NCBI RefSeq assembly: GCF_007830735.1
Contig: NZ_VLLN01000003.1
Coordinates: 1 to 64,000, forward strand
Source: Geobacter argillaceus
GTDB lineage: Bacteria > Desulfobacterota > Desulfuromonadia > Geobacterales > DSM-12255
Direction of reading: 5' to 3'
Length of the DNA: 64,000 bases
In this document: positions 6,389-15,550 of the stretch, piece after piece
Position numbering within the stretch: the stretch's first letter is position 1
Layout: each line of letters begins with the position of its first letter
Made by a program: the position numbers and the translations under genes
Notes under the pieces: model-generated
Database searches by the model: none
What the model was told of the DNA's origin: nothing
Seen by the model: only the letters and a program-made list of their open reading frames with translations

Positions 6389-7858
6389 ATGACGGTAAAA
6401 ATTCGGAATAAACAGCTTACAGATGAACAATTTTTTAAGATTCGAAAAGAAGAAGTGCTGTCTCAGTGGGAAACCGGCAAGGGAGTAGAAAACCTCGATG
6501 AAAATATCGATGCAGCCAGAGAACTATCAAAAGGAAAAAATTCAGCTTTATCATTCAAACATGCAAAAGAAACAGGAACACATGTATTGATCCCGCAATT
6601 TGGTCGCGCCTTGACTGAATACATGACGGAAGGAATGCCATTTGTTGAGCGGGAATCGGATTTGTTGGAAGGAGGTCAGTGGCTTATATATTCTGATTCT
6701 TACACAAGAAAATGCGATTTTAAAAGCGCCGCTAAGGGCATTGAGCGCAGTAAGAAAGAAGGCATGTCGATGCTCAATGGTTGGCCGGTCGTGAATTTTG
6801 GAGTTGAAGACGCAAGAAAGATAATGAAGGCCTCACATCTGCCGATTCATTTCAATTCGACTGACGAAGATGGGCGATTGGCGTCTGAAATAGTCCTGGC
6901 TGCCGGGTGGAGTGCATGCACCGTACGTTCGTTGCAGGAAGTTATCGCACACTGCAAGGACATTACGTTGGAAGAGCAAATAAGAATAAACCAATACGAG
7001 GCGCGGCTCGCCGGGATTTATACTGAGAAGGGTGTGCCCATTTGCCCCCAAAATCCATCGAATCTATCAGGATATGACAGCGCTGGATTCCGTTCCTTCG
7101 TCTGTGTTTCAGAAGCTTTGCTCGGAGCTGAGCAAGGAGTGAAACATCAGCATCTTCTCCATGGTTTAAATATGAACCTGATCCAGGATATTGCGATGAT
7201 CAGGGTCACGGAAAGACTTTGTTATGAGTATTGTGCCCGATTCGGCTACCACGACGTCGAATTTTATGCAGGTGCATTCCCATTCCTGGGAGCATGGCCG
7301 CCACGGGAGGAAGAGGCGAATGCCATGATCGCATGGAATGCAGTGATCCCAATTATGGGCGGTTTCCCTGGTGTGCTGTTGAAATGCCAGGATGAGGCGC
7401 TTGCCACCCCCACTAAAGAGGGAATGGCAAAATCCGTGAGACTTGCGAAACACCTGCTCACCTTGATGGGGAATCAGAAATTCCCCGAGAACGAGAAGCT
7501 GGCCAGGGAAGAAGCAATCATTGAAATGGAAGTAAGGGCTCTGATGGAGAAGTGCCTCGAAGCAGGTGATGGCGATATAGCTGTAGGCTTATGCAAGGGT
7601 GTCGAAGTCGGGTGGATAGACACCATGTTGACACCGTGGAAACATAACCAAGGAAATGTACTGGTAATGCGCGACGCTGAGAACGCAGTACGTTACCTGA
7701 ATAGTGGCAACATCCCCCTGCCGCAAGAAGTAAAAGACTACCATCGCGAAAAGATATCTGAGAGAGAGAAGAAAGAAAATCGAGTGGCTGGACTGGACAT
7801 GGTCGTTCATGATCTTCAATTCGCCTCAGTATTGAAAGGAAAAAAACATGACAGCTAA
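6389..7858 (+). CDS. Glutamate-mutase-like AdoCbl mutase, large (epsilon) subunit with altered substrate site
   Basis: This 489-residue protein aligns end to end with glutamate mutase E (GlmE/MutE, about 483 residues), the TIM-barrel half of an adenosylcobalamin carbon-skeleton mutase. Aligned from memory to the Clostridium cochlearium enzyme, Arg100 is kept (R107), as are the adenosyl-ribose contacts Lys326 and Glu330 (K332, E336). The glutamate-binding residues are not kept: Arg66 is Q70, Arg149 is N156, Glu171 is T178, Tyr177 is E184, Tyr181 is H188 and Glu214 is Q221. The fold and cofactor chemistry are therefore supported, but glutamate as substrate is doubtful. AAAGGGGG precedes the ATG. 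The stop overlaps the S-subunit start by 11 bases. Codons are richer in A/T than in the downstream housekeeping genes. Confidence 0.88.
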   Translation: MTVKIRNKQLTDEQFFKIRKEEVLSQWETGKGVENLDENIDAARELSKGKNSALSFKHAKETGTHVLIPQFGRALTEYMTEGMPFVERESDLLEGGQWLIYSDSYTRKCDFKSAAKGIERSKKEGMSMLNGWPVVNFGVEDARKIMKASHLPIHFNSTDEDGRLASEIVLAAGWSACTVRSLQEVIAHCKDITLEEQIRINQYEARLAGIYTEKGVPICPQNPSNLSGYDSAGFRSFVCVSEALLGAEQGVKHQHLLHGLNMNLIQDIAMIRVTERLCYEYCARFGYHDVEFYAGAFPFLGAWPPREEEANAMIAWNAVIPIMGGFPGVLLKCQDEALATPTKEGMAKSVRLAKHLLTLMGNQKFPENEKLAREEAIIEMEVRALMEKCLEAGDGDIAVGLCKGVEVGWIDTMLTPWKHNQGNVLVMRDAENAVRYLNSGNIPLPQEVKDYHREKISEREKKENRVAGLDMVVHDLQFASVLKGKKHDS

Positions 7859-8270
7859 AAACATTGTAATTGGAACTATCGGTTCTGATGCGCACATGAT
7901 CGGCGGTTGGGTATTAACGAAAGCCTTTAAAGAGGCTGGATTCGGAGTGACCTTTCTTGGCGCTGTGGTTCCCCAGGAGGAATTTGTTAATGCTGCAATC
8001 GAAACTGCAGCAGACGCAATACTGGTTTCATCAATGTACGGCATGGGTGTTTTGGATTGTGAGGGTTTAAGGGACAGGTGCATTGAAGCCGGTCTAAAAG
8101 AGATAATTCTATATGCCGGCGGTACGGTTGCGGCACCTTTGGAGCTTGAGAGGAACTGGCCCGAAATAGAAAGAAGATTCAGTGAAATGGGATTCAATAG
8201 GGTTTTTCGGAACACAGTCACAGCCGGTGAAGTAGTGACAATCCTAAAGAAAGACCTAGGTCTCTTATGA
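7848..8270 (+). CDS. Glutamate-mutase-like AdoCbl mutase, small B12-binding (sigma) subunit
   Basis: This 140-residue Rossmann-like protein has the length of GlmS/MutS. The cobalamin-binding signature D-x-H-x-x-G is present at D14, H16 and G19 within 'GSDAHMIGG'; H16 would be the lower axial ligand of cobalt. The later 'SSMYG' and 'YAGGTV' segments correspond to the S-x-L and GG motifs that hold the nucleotide tail (Leu replaced by Met). It overlaps the 3' end of the large-subunit gene, so the two are probably translated in fixed ratio. It should form the E2S2-type heterotetramer with the preceding product. Confidence 0.92.
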   Translation: MTAKNIVIGTIGSDAHMIGGWVLTKAFKEAGFGVTFLGAVVPQEEFVNAAIETAADAILVSSMYGMGVLDCEGLRDRCIEAGLKEIILYAGGTVAAPLELERNWPEIERRFSEMGFNRVFRNTVTAGEVVTILKKDLGLL

Positions 8271-8319
8271 TTATCAGGATTCCCGTCTGGGCCTAAAGGC
8301 AGTGAAAGAGGAGAAAGTC

Positions 8320-9741
8320 ATGGAAGTTGTATTGCTCATAGATTTCGGCAGTACGTACACCAAGATTATAGCGGTAGATATTGAGAAAGAAGATGTTATT
8401 GGCAGGGCTCAAGCGATGACGACTGTCGAGGAGGACATCACGATAGGACTGAACCGTGCTCTTGAGACCTTGTTTTCAAAACATAACCTTCATGAGCGGG
8501 ATGTAGTAGGCAAATACGCCAGCAGCAGTGCAGCTGGAGGATTGAGGATGGCAGCAATCGGATTGGTGCCTGCGTTAACACTTGAAGCTTCAAGGCGGGC
8601 GGCCTTGGGGGCGGGTGCCAAAGTAGTCTGGTCTTCGGGATTTGAGCTCTACGATGAAAGAATTGCTGAACTCGAAGCGGCATCGTGCGACATAGTTTTA
8701 CTGACCGGGGGAACGGATGGCGGTGACAAGAACGTAATCCTCCATAACGCAAGGGTACTCGCCCAATCTAAGATCAATGCTCCGATTGTGGTCGCAGGTA
8801 ATCGGGTGGCAACAAGCGAGGTCAAGCGAATCCTTGACGAAGCAGGTAAGCAGTCGATCGTGACAAGCAATGTCCTCCCCGATTTGGAAAGCCTGAACAT
8901 CAAACCGTCTCAGGATCTGATACGTGAAATATTTATAAAGCAGATTACCGAAGCAAAGGGTTTGAATAAGGCTCAGAAATACCTCGGTGATATCGTAATG
9001 CCTACGCCAAAGGCAACGCTACAAGCAGCCACCTTGCTGGCTGAAGGTACAGACCAGGAGCCTGGGATCGGTTCCCTGTTAATTGTCGAGGTGGGTGGTG
9101 CAACCGTCAATATTCATTCGGTAGCCGATGGCAGCCCTTCCGACCCGCATACTGTTGTAAGAGGATTGCCGGAAACAAAAGTGAAGAGAACGGTGGAGGG
9201 CGACTTAGGCATCAGGTACAACGCACCGACAATTCTGGACCTGGTTGGGACCGAGAAATTTTTGTCAAGGCTTTGTCAGATAGCCCCAGACGTAGCTCTC
9301 GATTCCGCCCAATTAGAGGCTAAGGTCAACTCGCTGTCAAATGACGTCGGTCGTGTGCCCGATAATGATTTGGACGATTGCATCGACAGGGTGTTGTCAG
9401 AATCAGCAATTTCCTTTGCTGTAGGAAGGCATTCCGGCACATTAAAGCAGGAATTCTCCTTGAATGGAGATATTAAAGTGCAAACCGGAAAGGATCTGAC
9501 TCAGACAGTAAATATTATTGGCACAGGTGGGATCTTCAAATACGGACGGTGGCCAGTTGAGATTCTATCGTCAGCATTATTTGATCAGAGAGAGCCTTGG
9601 AGTTTGAAACCTATCGCTCCAAAGGCTTACACAGATGATGAATATATCATGTATGGCATCGGTTTGTTGGCAGAGCATTATCCGAGTAAAGCGCTAAGAA
9701 TCGCGAAAAAATACTTGAAGCCAATCAGTCTCACGACGTGA
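8320..9741 (+). CDS. GlmL/MutL-family ASKHA protein, likely mutase reactivase or chaperone
   Basis: This 473-residue protein begins with an actin-type phosphate-1 motif, LLIDFGSTYTK (about residues 5-15), and has a second ATPase motif, 'LIVEVGGATVNIHS' (about 255-268), characteristic of GlmL/MutL (methylaspartate mutase accessory protein). Family members always accompany GlmE/GlmS and are thought to reactivate or load the cobalamin enzyme using ATP. The start at 8320 has GAGGAG 6 bases upstream; an in-frame GTG at 8302 would place that ribosome site inside the gene. The gene order E-S-L differs from the clostridial S-L-E order. Confidence 0.88.
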   Translation: MEVVLLIDFGSTYTKIIAVDIEKEDVIGRAQAMTTVEEDITIGLNRALETLFSKHNLHERDVVGKYASSSAAGGLRMAAIGLVPALTLEASRRAALGAGAKVVWSSGFELYDERIAELEAASCDIVLLTGGTDGGDKNVILHNARVLAQSKINAPIVVAGNRVATSEVKRILDEAGKQSIVTSNVLPDLESLNIKPSQDLIREIFIKQITEAKGLNKAQKYLGDIVMPTPKATLQAATLLAEGTDQEPGIGSLLIVEVGGATVNIHSVADGSPSDPHTVVRGLPETKVKRTVEGDLGIRYNAPTILDLVGTEKFLSRLCQIAPDVALDSAQLEAKVNSLSNDVGRVPDNDLDDCIDRVLSESAISFAVGRHSGTLKQEFSLNGDIKVQTGKDLTQTVNIIGTGGIFKYGRWPVEILSSALFDQREPWSLKPIAPKAYTDDEYIMYGIGLLAEHYPSKALRIAKKYLKPISLTT

Positions 9742-9785
9742 CAGGAATGGAGTCTTTTCTAACGAAATATTGAAAGGAGCCGCAA

Positions 9786-11144
9786 ATGACCGTAGAACGC
9801 ACGTTGGCCAAGTATGTACGAGAACTTGAACGGGAACAGATTCCCGAAGACAGCTTGAAAGTCGTCAGACAGATGCTGTTGGGAGTAATGGGAACGACGG
9901 TCGCAGGTGCTGCCGAAGATGGGTGCAAGCCTCTGCGCGAAATGTTAGTGGCGCAGGGCGGCAAACCCGAGGCCACCGTGCTGATATATGGCGATAAGTT
10001 GCCGGCTCCCAGTGCCGCACTGCTAAATGGGGTCATGAGTCGTGCTCTTGATTATTGCGATGCGATGATGCCGGGAGTCCATGTGGGCTCCTCTCTGATT
10101 CCAGCTGCGCTTGCAGCTGTCGAACTTAGGGGAGGATGCGACGGCCGGGAGTTTATCACTGCATTGACCGCTGGTGCGGAACTTGGCGCGCGGATGAACC
10201 TGACACAAAAAGAGTACAACGGCTTCGATCCCACAGGCGTGGCGGGGGTTTTTTCGGCAACGGCGGTCGCGGGCCGCATACTTGGGTTGACCGAAGATCA
10301 GATGCTGAATGCACTTGCTCTGGCGTTCAATCGATGTGGCGGAAGCTTCCAGAGCAACGTGGACGGTTCTCTTGCGGTGCGACTGATTCAGGGCTGGGTT
10401 GCGGAGTCCGGAGTGACTTGTGCCGTTCTTGCCAAAAGCGGTTGGACGGGGCCTGCCAATTTTCTGGGTGGCATTTACGGTTATCTGCATCTGTTCGCGC
10501 AGGACAAATTCGAAGCAAGTAGCTTAATCGCTGGCCTCGGCGAGACATACAAAGTCATGGATACGATGTTCAAGAAGTACCCGAGTTGTGGGCTCACACA
10601 GGGGGTCACTGATCTTGCGCTGCAGTTTTCCAGCGAGTTGCATCTGGAACCCGAACAGATCGTCTCCGCTGAGATACGATTGCCACCTTACGCTTACCGG
10701 CTCGTCGGTCATGACTTTTACGTCGGGGAGTATGCGCGTGTCAACGCTCAGTTCAGTGTGCAGTACTGCGTTGCCAACGCCTTTATCAGGAAGGCATCAA
10801 AGCTGGTACATTTCTGCGAAACCGACATTCGCAAACCCGAGGTGCTGGAGTTCATCAAGAGGATAAAGGTCGTCTTAGACGCAAGCCTCGATGAGAGGAG
10901 CCCCACGGCAGTCGATCTGACCATCGTTACAACAGAAGGCCAAACGCATGTCAAGAAGCTCGATATAGCGCCGGGCTTTCCTGGCAATTCACTGAGCGAT
11001 GCGGATCATCTTTTGCGATTCACTGAATGTATCGATTACGCGAAAGATGCAATACCTGATCATCGAGTGAAGGAGTTGGTTGGCTCGATAGAAGATATTG
11101 ACAAGGTGAAGGACGTGCGGTCTCTGGTCCATCTGATGATTTAG
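9786..11144 (+). CDS. MmgE/PrpD-family protein (dehydratase, decarboxylase or epimerase)
   Basis: This 452-residue protein covers the full MmgE/PrpD fold: an all-alpha N-terminal domain (about residues 5-245) and a C-terminal alpha/beta domain (about 265-435). Family members include 2-methylcitrate dehydratase, cis-aconitate decarboxylase and iminodisuccinate epimerase, all acting on polycarboxylates. The conserved 'NG...LDY.D' segment is visible (NGVMSRALDYCDAM, about residues 79-92), with Arg rather than the common His at its centre. AAAGGAG precedes the ATG by 6 bases. Its place directly after the mutase genes suggests it acts on the mutase product or substrate; the exact reaction cannot be told from the sequence. 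Confidence 0.82.
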   Translation: MTVERTLAKYVRELEREQIPEDSLKVVRQMLLGVMGTTVAGAAEDGCKPLREMLVAQGGKPEATVLIYGDKLPAPSAALLNGVMSRALDYCDAMMPGVHVGSSLIPAALAAVELRGGCDGREFITALTAGAELGARMNLTQKEYNGFDPTGVAGVFSATAVAGRILGLTEDQMLNALALAFNRCGGSFQSNVDGSLAVRLIQGWVAESGVTCAVLAKSGWTGPANFLGGIYGYLHLFAQDKFEASSLIAGLGETYKVMDTMFKKYPSCGLTQGVTDLALQFSSELHLEPEQIVSAEIRLPPYAYRLVGHDFYVGEYARVNAQFSVQYCVANAFIRKASKLVHFCETDIRKPEVLEFIKRIKVVLDASLDERSPTAVDLTIVTTEGQTHVKKLDIAPGFPGNSLSDADHLLRFTECIDYAKDAIPDHRVKELVGSIEDIDKVKDVRSLVHLMI

Positions 11145-11220
11145 ACGATTAGATCGACCGAGCGTTCCAAAATTAATTGCTTAAGCTTATCCAGCAGCTA
11201 AACAAAGGGGAGAACCTACA

Positions 11221-11544
11221 ATGATAGGTAAAACAGTTGCCTGGAGCACGATAGTTCAAAGCCCGAAGTTTCTTGAACTTCACCGGAAGAAGTCCCGATT
11301 TCTCGTAGGATTGTGGCTTGTCGGCGCAATCTCATATTTTCTGGTTCTGATCGGTGCACTGTACGCCCCCGATCTCTTCAATACGAAAATTATCGGCCGG
11401 CTGAATTTCGGCTATCTATTTTGCCTTTTTCAGTTTGTCTTGGCATGGGCAATTGCCCTTTACTATACCTATAGATCCAATCATGATTTCGACCCGCTTA
11501 TGAATGAAGTACTGGATTTGATCAACAAGGGGGAACTCGAATGA
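11221..11544 (+). CDS. DUF485 small membrane protein, symporter partner
   Basis: This 107-residue protein has two transmembrane segments (about residues 31-53 and 65-85) and the DUF485/YjcH pattern: an N-terminal 'SPKFLELHRKKSRF' followed by the two helices. These proteins are encoded next to SSS-family acetate permeases (yjcH-actP in E. coli, the Apl systems in Geobacter). GGGGAG precedes the ATG. Its last four bases (ATGA) overlap the symporter start, indicating translational coupling. Confidence 0.88.
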   Translation: MIGKTVAWSTIVQSPKFLELHRKKSRFLVGLWLVGAISYFLVLIGALYAPDLFNTKIIGRLNFGYLFCLFQFVLAWAIALYYTYRSNHDFDPLMNEVLDLINKGELE

Positions 11545-13493
11545 AATATCTATTCTTGTCATCGATGCTTTGGTTGAGTCTCAGTTCGTTCGTGTTCGCA
11601 GCCGATCCAGTAGCCATGCCGTCGCCTGCTACGATTTCCACCTCACCCCAGACCCCGGTGGCTGCCGCTATCCAGACCATTCCGCCCACCGCCGCTGCCA
11701 AGGCACCTGCCGCCTTGCCGAAGAAGATCAAGACCAACAGGATGTTCACCATCAGCATGTTTTTGGTGATGATAGCGGCCACGGGGGGGATTGTCGTCTG
11801 GGCTTCAAAAAAGACCAAGACAGCATCCGACTATTATGCGGCCGGTGGGGGGATCTCGGGCATGCAGAACGGCTGGGCCATCGCCGGTGACTACCTTTCT
11901 GCTGCCACGTTCCTCGGCATCACAGGACTTATGGCACTCTTCGGTCCCGATGGGTTCATGTATTCGGTCGGAGTAATCGTCAGTCTATTGACAGTGCTTC
12001 TCATTATTGCCGAGCCATGCCGCAATGCCGGTAAATACACCCTCGGGGACATACTTGCCTTTCGTTCTTCCTCCAAGGTGGTACGCGGGTCCGCTGCTGC
12101 CTCGGCCGTTGTCGTCTGCATTTTTTATCTGCTCGGTCAGATGGTGGGGGCCGGCAAACTCATGCAGCTGCTGTTGGGTATTCCCTACAAAACATCGATT
12201 ATCGGCGTCGGGACGCTGATTGTAGTCTATGTCGCGTTCGGTGGGATGAAAGCGACTACCTGGGTACAGATCATCAAAGCCGGTCTGCTCATGTTCACAG
12301 GCGTATTACTGACAGCTGCCATACTCTGGAAATCCGGGTTCAATCCGTTCCAGTTCTTCGACGAAGTCGTGTCAAGCCAGGCAATTCAGGACCATGTACG
12401 CATGATTCTGAAGCAGCCGGTTGCCGAGCAAGGTTTCGACTACGGTCAGCGCTTTCTGGAGCTTGGACTGTTCTTCAAAAATCCGCTGGACCAGATTTCG
12501 CTCGGCCTGGCCTGGATTTTTGGCGCTGCGGGGCTGCCGCATGTTCTGATGCGCTTCTTTACGGTTCCAAACGCCAAAGAAGCACGTAAAAGCGTTGTCG
12601 TTGCCATGTTCCTGATCGGTATCTTTCTGATTATGGTCTCATTTCTGGGTTTCGGTGCCGCTCTTTACATTACTCCACAGCAGATCATGGCTGTCGATAA
12701 GGGCGGAAACACGGCTGCGCTTATGATTGCCCAGTTCATTGGCGGCGGCGCCGGCACCATCGGTGGCGACTTGCTCCTTGCCTTTGTCTGTGCTGTTGCC
12801 TTCGCAACCATACTTGCGGTGGTCTCGGGTCTCGTGCTGGCATCATCGGCCGCCATTGCCCACGACCTGTATGTCAATATCATCAAGGATGGCAAAGCTG
12901 ATCAGCAAACACAGGTAAAGGTCGCACGGTACGCATCCTTCGGTGTTGGTCTCGTTTCGATCGTGCTTGGAATAGCCTGTGAAAATCAGAATATCGCACA
13001 ATTGGTAGGCCTTGCTCTTGCCGTAACAGCCTCTGCAAACTTCCCTGTGATCCTGTTCGCCCTGTTTTGGAAGCGCTTCAATAGTGCCGGGATAGTAACC
13101 GGCCTTGTTGTCGGCACGCTTTTTACCATTGGTGTGTTGATGGTTTCTCCAAATATGACGTATCCCAAAAAGATCGCAGCGGATGCTCAGAAGATAGTAG
13201 AAGTTCTGGAGAAAAAACAGGCATCAGGAGTCGTGCTACCGGAGAAGGATTTGAAAACTCTGGAAAAGGCGAGGGCAGATTATGCCAGTAACAAAAATGG
13301 AACATCCTTGGTCGGCCTAGATGCGCCTCTGTTCAATCTCAAAAACCCGGGCATCATCTCAGTACCATTCGGATTCCTGGTCACCATTGCCGCCACCCTG
13401 CTGTTCGGTAACAGGCGTGAAGAAGAAATGTTCGACGAACTTTTTGCTCGGCAGACCACCGGCTACGGCATAGAGAAGGCGGTTGATCATTGA
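11541..13493 (+). CDS. Sodium:solute symporter (SSS family), acetate-permease-like
   Basis: This 650-residue protein has a cleavable-looking N-terminal hydrophobic segment (ending near 'FVFAADP', residue 22), a Pro/Ala-rich stretch, then about 12-13 transmembrane helices with SSS signatures ('DYYAAGGGISGMQNGWAIAG' and 'GLPHVLMRFFTVPNAKEAR'), as in ActP/Apl cation-acetate symporters. A hydrophilic loop (about residues 550-595) near the C-terminus is typical of the Geobacter-type longer forms. It is expected in the inner membrane, importing a small monocarboxylate. In this operon it probably imports the pathway's starting acid, which need not be acetate. Confidence 0.87.
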   Translation: MKYLFLSSMLWLSLSSFVFAADPVAMPSPATISTSPQTPVAAAIQTIPPTAAAKAPAALPKKIKTNRMFTISMFLVMIAATGGIVVWASKKTKTASDYYAAGGGISGMQNGWAIAGDYLSAATFLGITGLMALFGPDGFMYSVGVIVSLLTVLLIIAEPCRNAGKYTLGDILAFRSSSKVVRGSAAASAVVVCIFYLLGQMVGAGKLMQLLLGIPYKTSIIGVGTLIVVYVAFGGMKATTWVQIIKAGLLMFTGVLLTAAILWKSGFNPFQFFDEVVSSQAIQDHVRMILKQPVAEQGFDYGQRFLELGLFFKNPLDQISLGLAWIFGAAGLPHVLMRFFTVPNAKEARKSVVVAMFLIGIFLIMVSFLGFGAALYITPQQIMAVDKGGNTAALMIAQFIGGGAGTIGGDLLLAFVCAVAFATILAVVSGLVLASSAAIAHDLYVNIIKDGKADQQTQVKVARYASFGVGLVSIVLGIACENQNIAQLVGLALAVTASANFPVILFALFWKRFNSAGIVTGLVVGTLFTIGVLMVSPNMTYPKKIAADAQKIVEVLEKKQASGVVLPEKDLKTLEKARADYASNKNGTSLVGLDAPLFNLKNPGIISVPFGFLVTIAATLLFGNRREEEMFDELFARQTTGYGIEKAVDH

Positions 13494-13657
13494 TACCGGG
13501 TTACGCTCAAAACTACCGCAGCAGTTCATCTCTGAGGTTCTAGTCTCAAGACCAGACCGGGTAATTTGGAGCATTGTCGTTGATTCTGAGTTTCTAGCGG
13601 TAAACCACGTACTGGCATGGAATTAAGGTTGGTGCAGTATAGGAAAGGAGTGGACCT

Positions 13658-15499
13658 GTGAATCAAGCCGAAATCATACCTCTTGACTTTGCTCCGGCAG
13701 TAGTCAACGTGAGAGAGACGACAGAGGGAGGCTATCTCCTCAGTTCCCCCATGCCCCTGGAGCGCTATGAAGAATGCCTGGGCGGGATGTTGCGCCACTG
13801 GACCGAAGAGACCCCCGAAAAAACTTTTCTCGGGGAAAGGGACACTTCCGGTCAATGGAACCTCCTGACCTACGGAGAAGCTGGCTGTCGTGCCGATGCG
13901 ATTGCCCAGGCGTTCATAGACAGGAACCTCGGCGACGATAGGCCGGTCATGATCCTCTCCGGAAACTCCATCGGTCATGCACTGCTCACCCTCGGAGGGT
14001 TCATTGCAGGGGTACCGGTGGTCCCGGTTTCAGCGGCCTATTCGCTCCTAAGCCAGGATTTTGCCAAGCTCAAATACATATTCAGCGAGGTCAGGCCGGC
14101 ACTGCTCTATGTGGAACGAGCCGATCTGTTCGGCAATGCGCTCGCCGCGCTGGACCTTTCCGGCGTTGAGGTTGTCACAGCCGGCGGGCAGACGGCTCAC
14201 CCCTGCACCCCCCTTTCCACTCTCCTGGAAACCGCTCCCACGCAACAGGTTGAGCAGAGATTTTCACAGGTTGACTCGTCGTCAATTGCCAAGATCCTAT
14301 TTTCTTCCGGGTCGACCGGTATCCCCAAGGGGGTGCTCAACAGCCACGGCATGCTCTGCGCGAACCAGCAGATGATGGCGCAGGTGTGGCCATTCACGAA
14401 GAAGACGCCGCCCATATTGGTGGACTGGCTTCCCTGGAGCCATACCTTTGGGGGAAATCACAACTTCAACATGGTCCTCAAGCGGGGAGGGACCCTGTAT
14501 ATCGACGGCGGCAAGCCTGTCCCGGGCATGGTCGAACAGACGGTGAAGAACCTGGCGGAGATCTCCCCGACCATCTACTTCAACGTTCCGGCCGGCTTCG
14601 CCATGCTGCTCCCGTTTCTGGAAAATGACGAATCCTTGCGCAACAACTTTTTCAGGAGACTGCAACTCATTTTCTACGCGGCAGCTGCCCTGCCGCAGGA
14701 TCTGTGGCAGCGACTGGAGACGGTGTCACTTCTGGCAACCGGCAGGAAGGTGCCCATGACCTCCTCTTGGGGGGCAACGGAGACTGCACCTGCGGTGACG
14801 TCGGCGCATTTCCCCATCGACAAGGCGGGGGTCATCGGCATCCCCCTGCCAGGAGTCACCCTCAAGATGGTTCCCTATCGCGGCAAATTCGAGTTGCGGG
14901 TCAAGGGGCCGAATGTCACCCCCGGCTACCTGCATCGACCCGACCTGACCGCAGCCGCTTTCGACGAGGACGGATTCTACCGAATAGGCGATGCCGGAGC
15001 ATTTGCCGACCCCACTGCCCCCGGCAAAGGGATCACATTCAACGGCCGGGTCGCCGAGGATTTCAAGCTCAGCACCGGGACCTGGGTTCATGTGGGACCG
15101 TTGAGACTCGGCGTCCTGACGGCAACGGCCCCCGTCCTGCAGGATGTTTTGGTGACCGGTCATGATCGGGATTACGTCGGCATTCTCGCCTGGCCGAACA
15201 TTCAGGGGTGCAAGGGGATTTGCCAGGGAACCGAGGGGACACTGCCGGCAGAAGAACTGTTGCGGAGCAAGAAGCTGGTTGATTATCTGCGGAAGGCATT
15301 GAGGAGCTATAACGCCCAACAGGAAGGCTCTGCCACACGGGTCCACCGGATCATGCTCATGACCGTCCCCCCCTCTATCGACGCCAACGAGATTACCGAC
15401 AAAGGGTATATAAATCAGCGCGCTGCCCTGGAGATGCGGAAAGAGCTCGTGGCAAAGCTGCATGCACGGAAGACGGCTCCGGAGGTGATACTTGTATAA
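13658..15499 (+). CDS. Acyl-CoA synthetase of the feruloyl-CoA-synthase type
   Basis: This 613-residue adenylate-forming ligase carries the P-loop-like 'ILFSSGSTGIPKG' (about residues 213-225), 'SSWGATETAP' (about 369-378), a 'YRIGDAG' hinge-side motif, and the distinctive 'FKLSTGTWVHVGPLR' segment of feruloyl-CoA synthases in place of the usual GRxxDxxK hinge. The catalytic Lys is probably in 'EITDKGYINQ' near residue 585. It starts at a GTG with AAAGGAG 7-8 bases upstream. The 164-bp gap before it and its higher GC suggest it may have been joined to the operon separately. The substrate is an acid of unknown identity; aromatic or branched is likely for this clade. Confidence 0.85.
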   Translation: MNQAEIIPLDFAPAVVNVRETTEGGYLLSSPMPLERYEECLGGMLRHWTEETPEKTFLGERDTSGQWNLLTYGEAGCRADAIAQAFIDRNLGDDRPVMILSGNSIGHALLTLGGFIAGVPVVPVSAAYSLLSQDFAKLKYIFSEVRPALLYVERADLFGNALAALDLSGVEVVTAGGQTAHPCTPLSTLLETAPTQQVEQRFSQVDSSSIAKILFSSGSTGIPKGVLNSHGMLCANQQMMAQVWPFTKKTPPILVDWLPWSHTFGGNHNFNMVLKRGGTLYIDGGKPVPGMVEQTVKNLAEISPTIYFNVPAGFAMLLPFLENDESLRNNFFRRLQLIFYAAAALPQDLWQRLETVSLLATGRKVPMTSSWGATETAPAVTSAHFPIDKAGVIGIPLPGVTLKMVPYRGKFELRVKGPNVTPGYLHRPDLTAAAFDEDGFYRIGDAGAFADPTAPGKGITFNGRVAEDFKLSTGTWVHVGPLRLGVLTATAPVLQDVLVTGHDRDYVGILAWPNIQGCKGICQGTEGTLPAEELLRSKKLVDYLRKALRSYNAQQEGSATRVHRIMLMTVPPSIDANEITDKGYINQRAALEMRKELVAKLHARKTAPEVILV

Positions 15500-15550
15500 T
15501 CAGGCCACGGGCATATCGGATTAACCACCATATGGCAAAGGGGTGCGACA

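Noticed and set aside
13494-13657. Sigma-54 promoter before the acyl-CoA synthetase gene
   Set aside because: TGGCATGGAATTAAGG lacks a GC at the -12 position, so it was not called.
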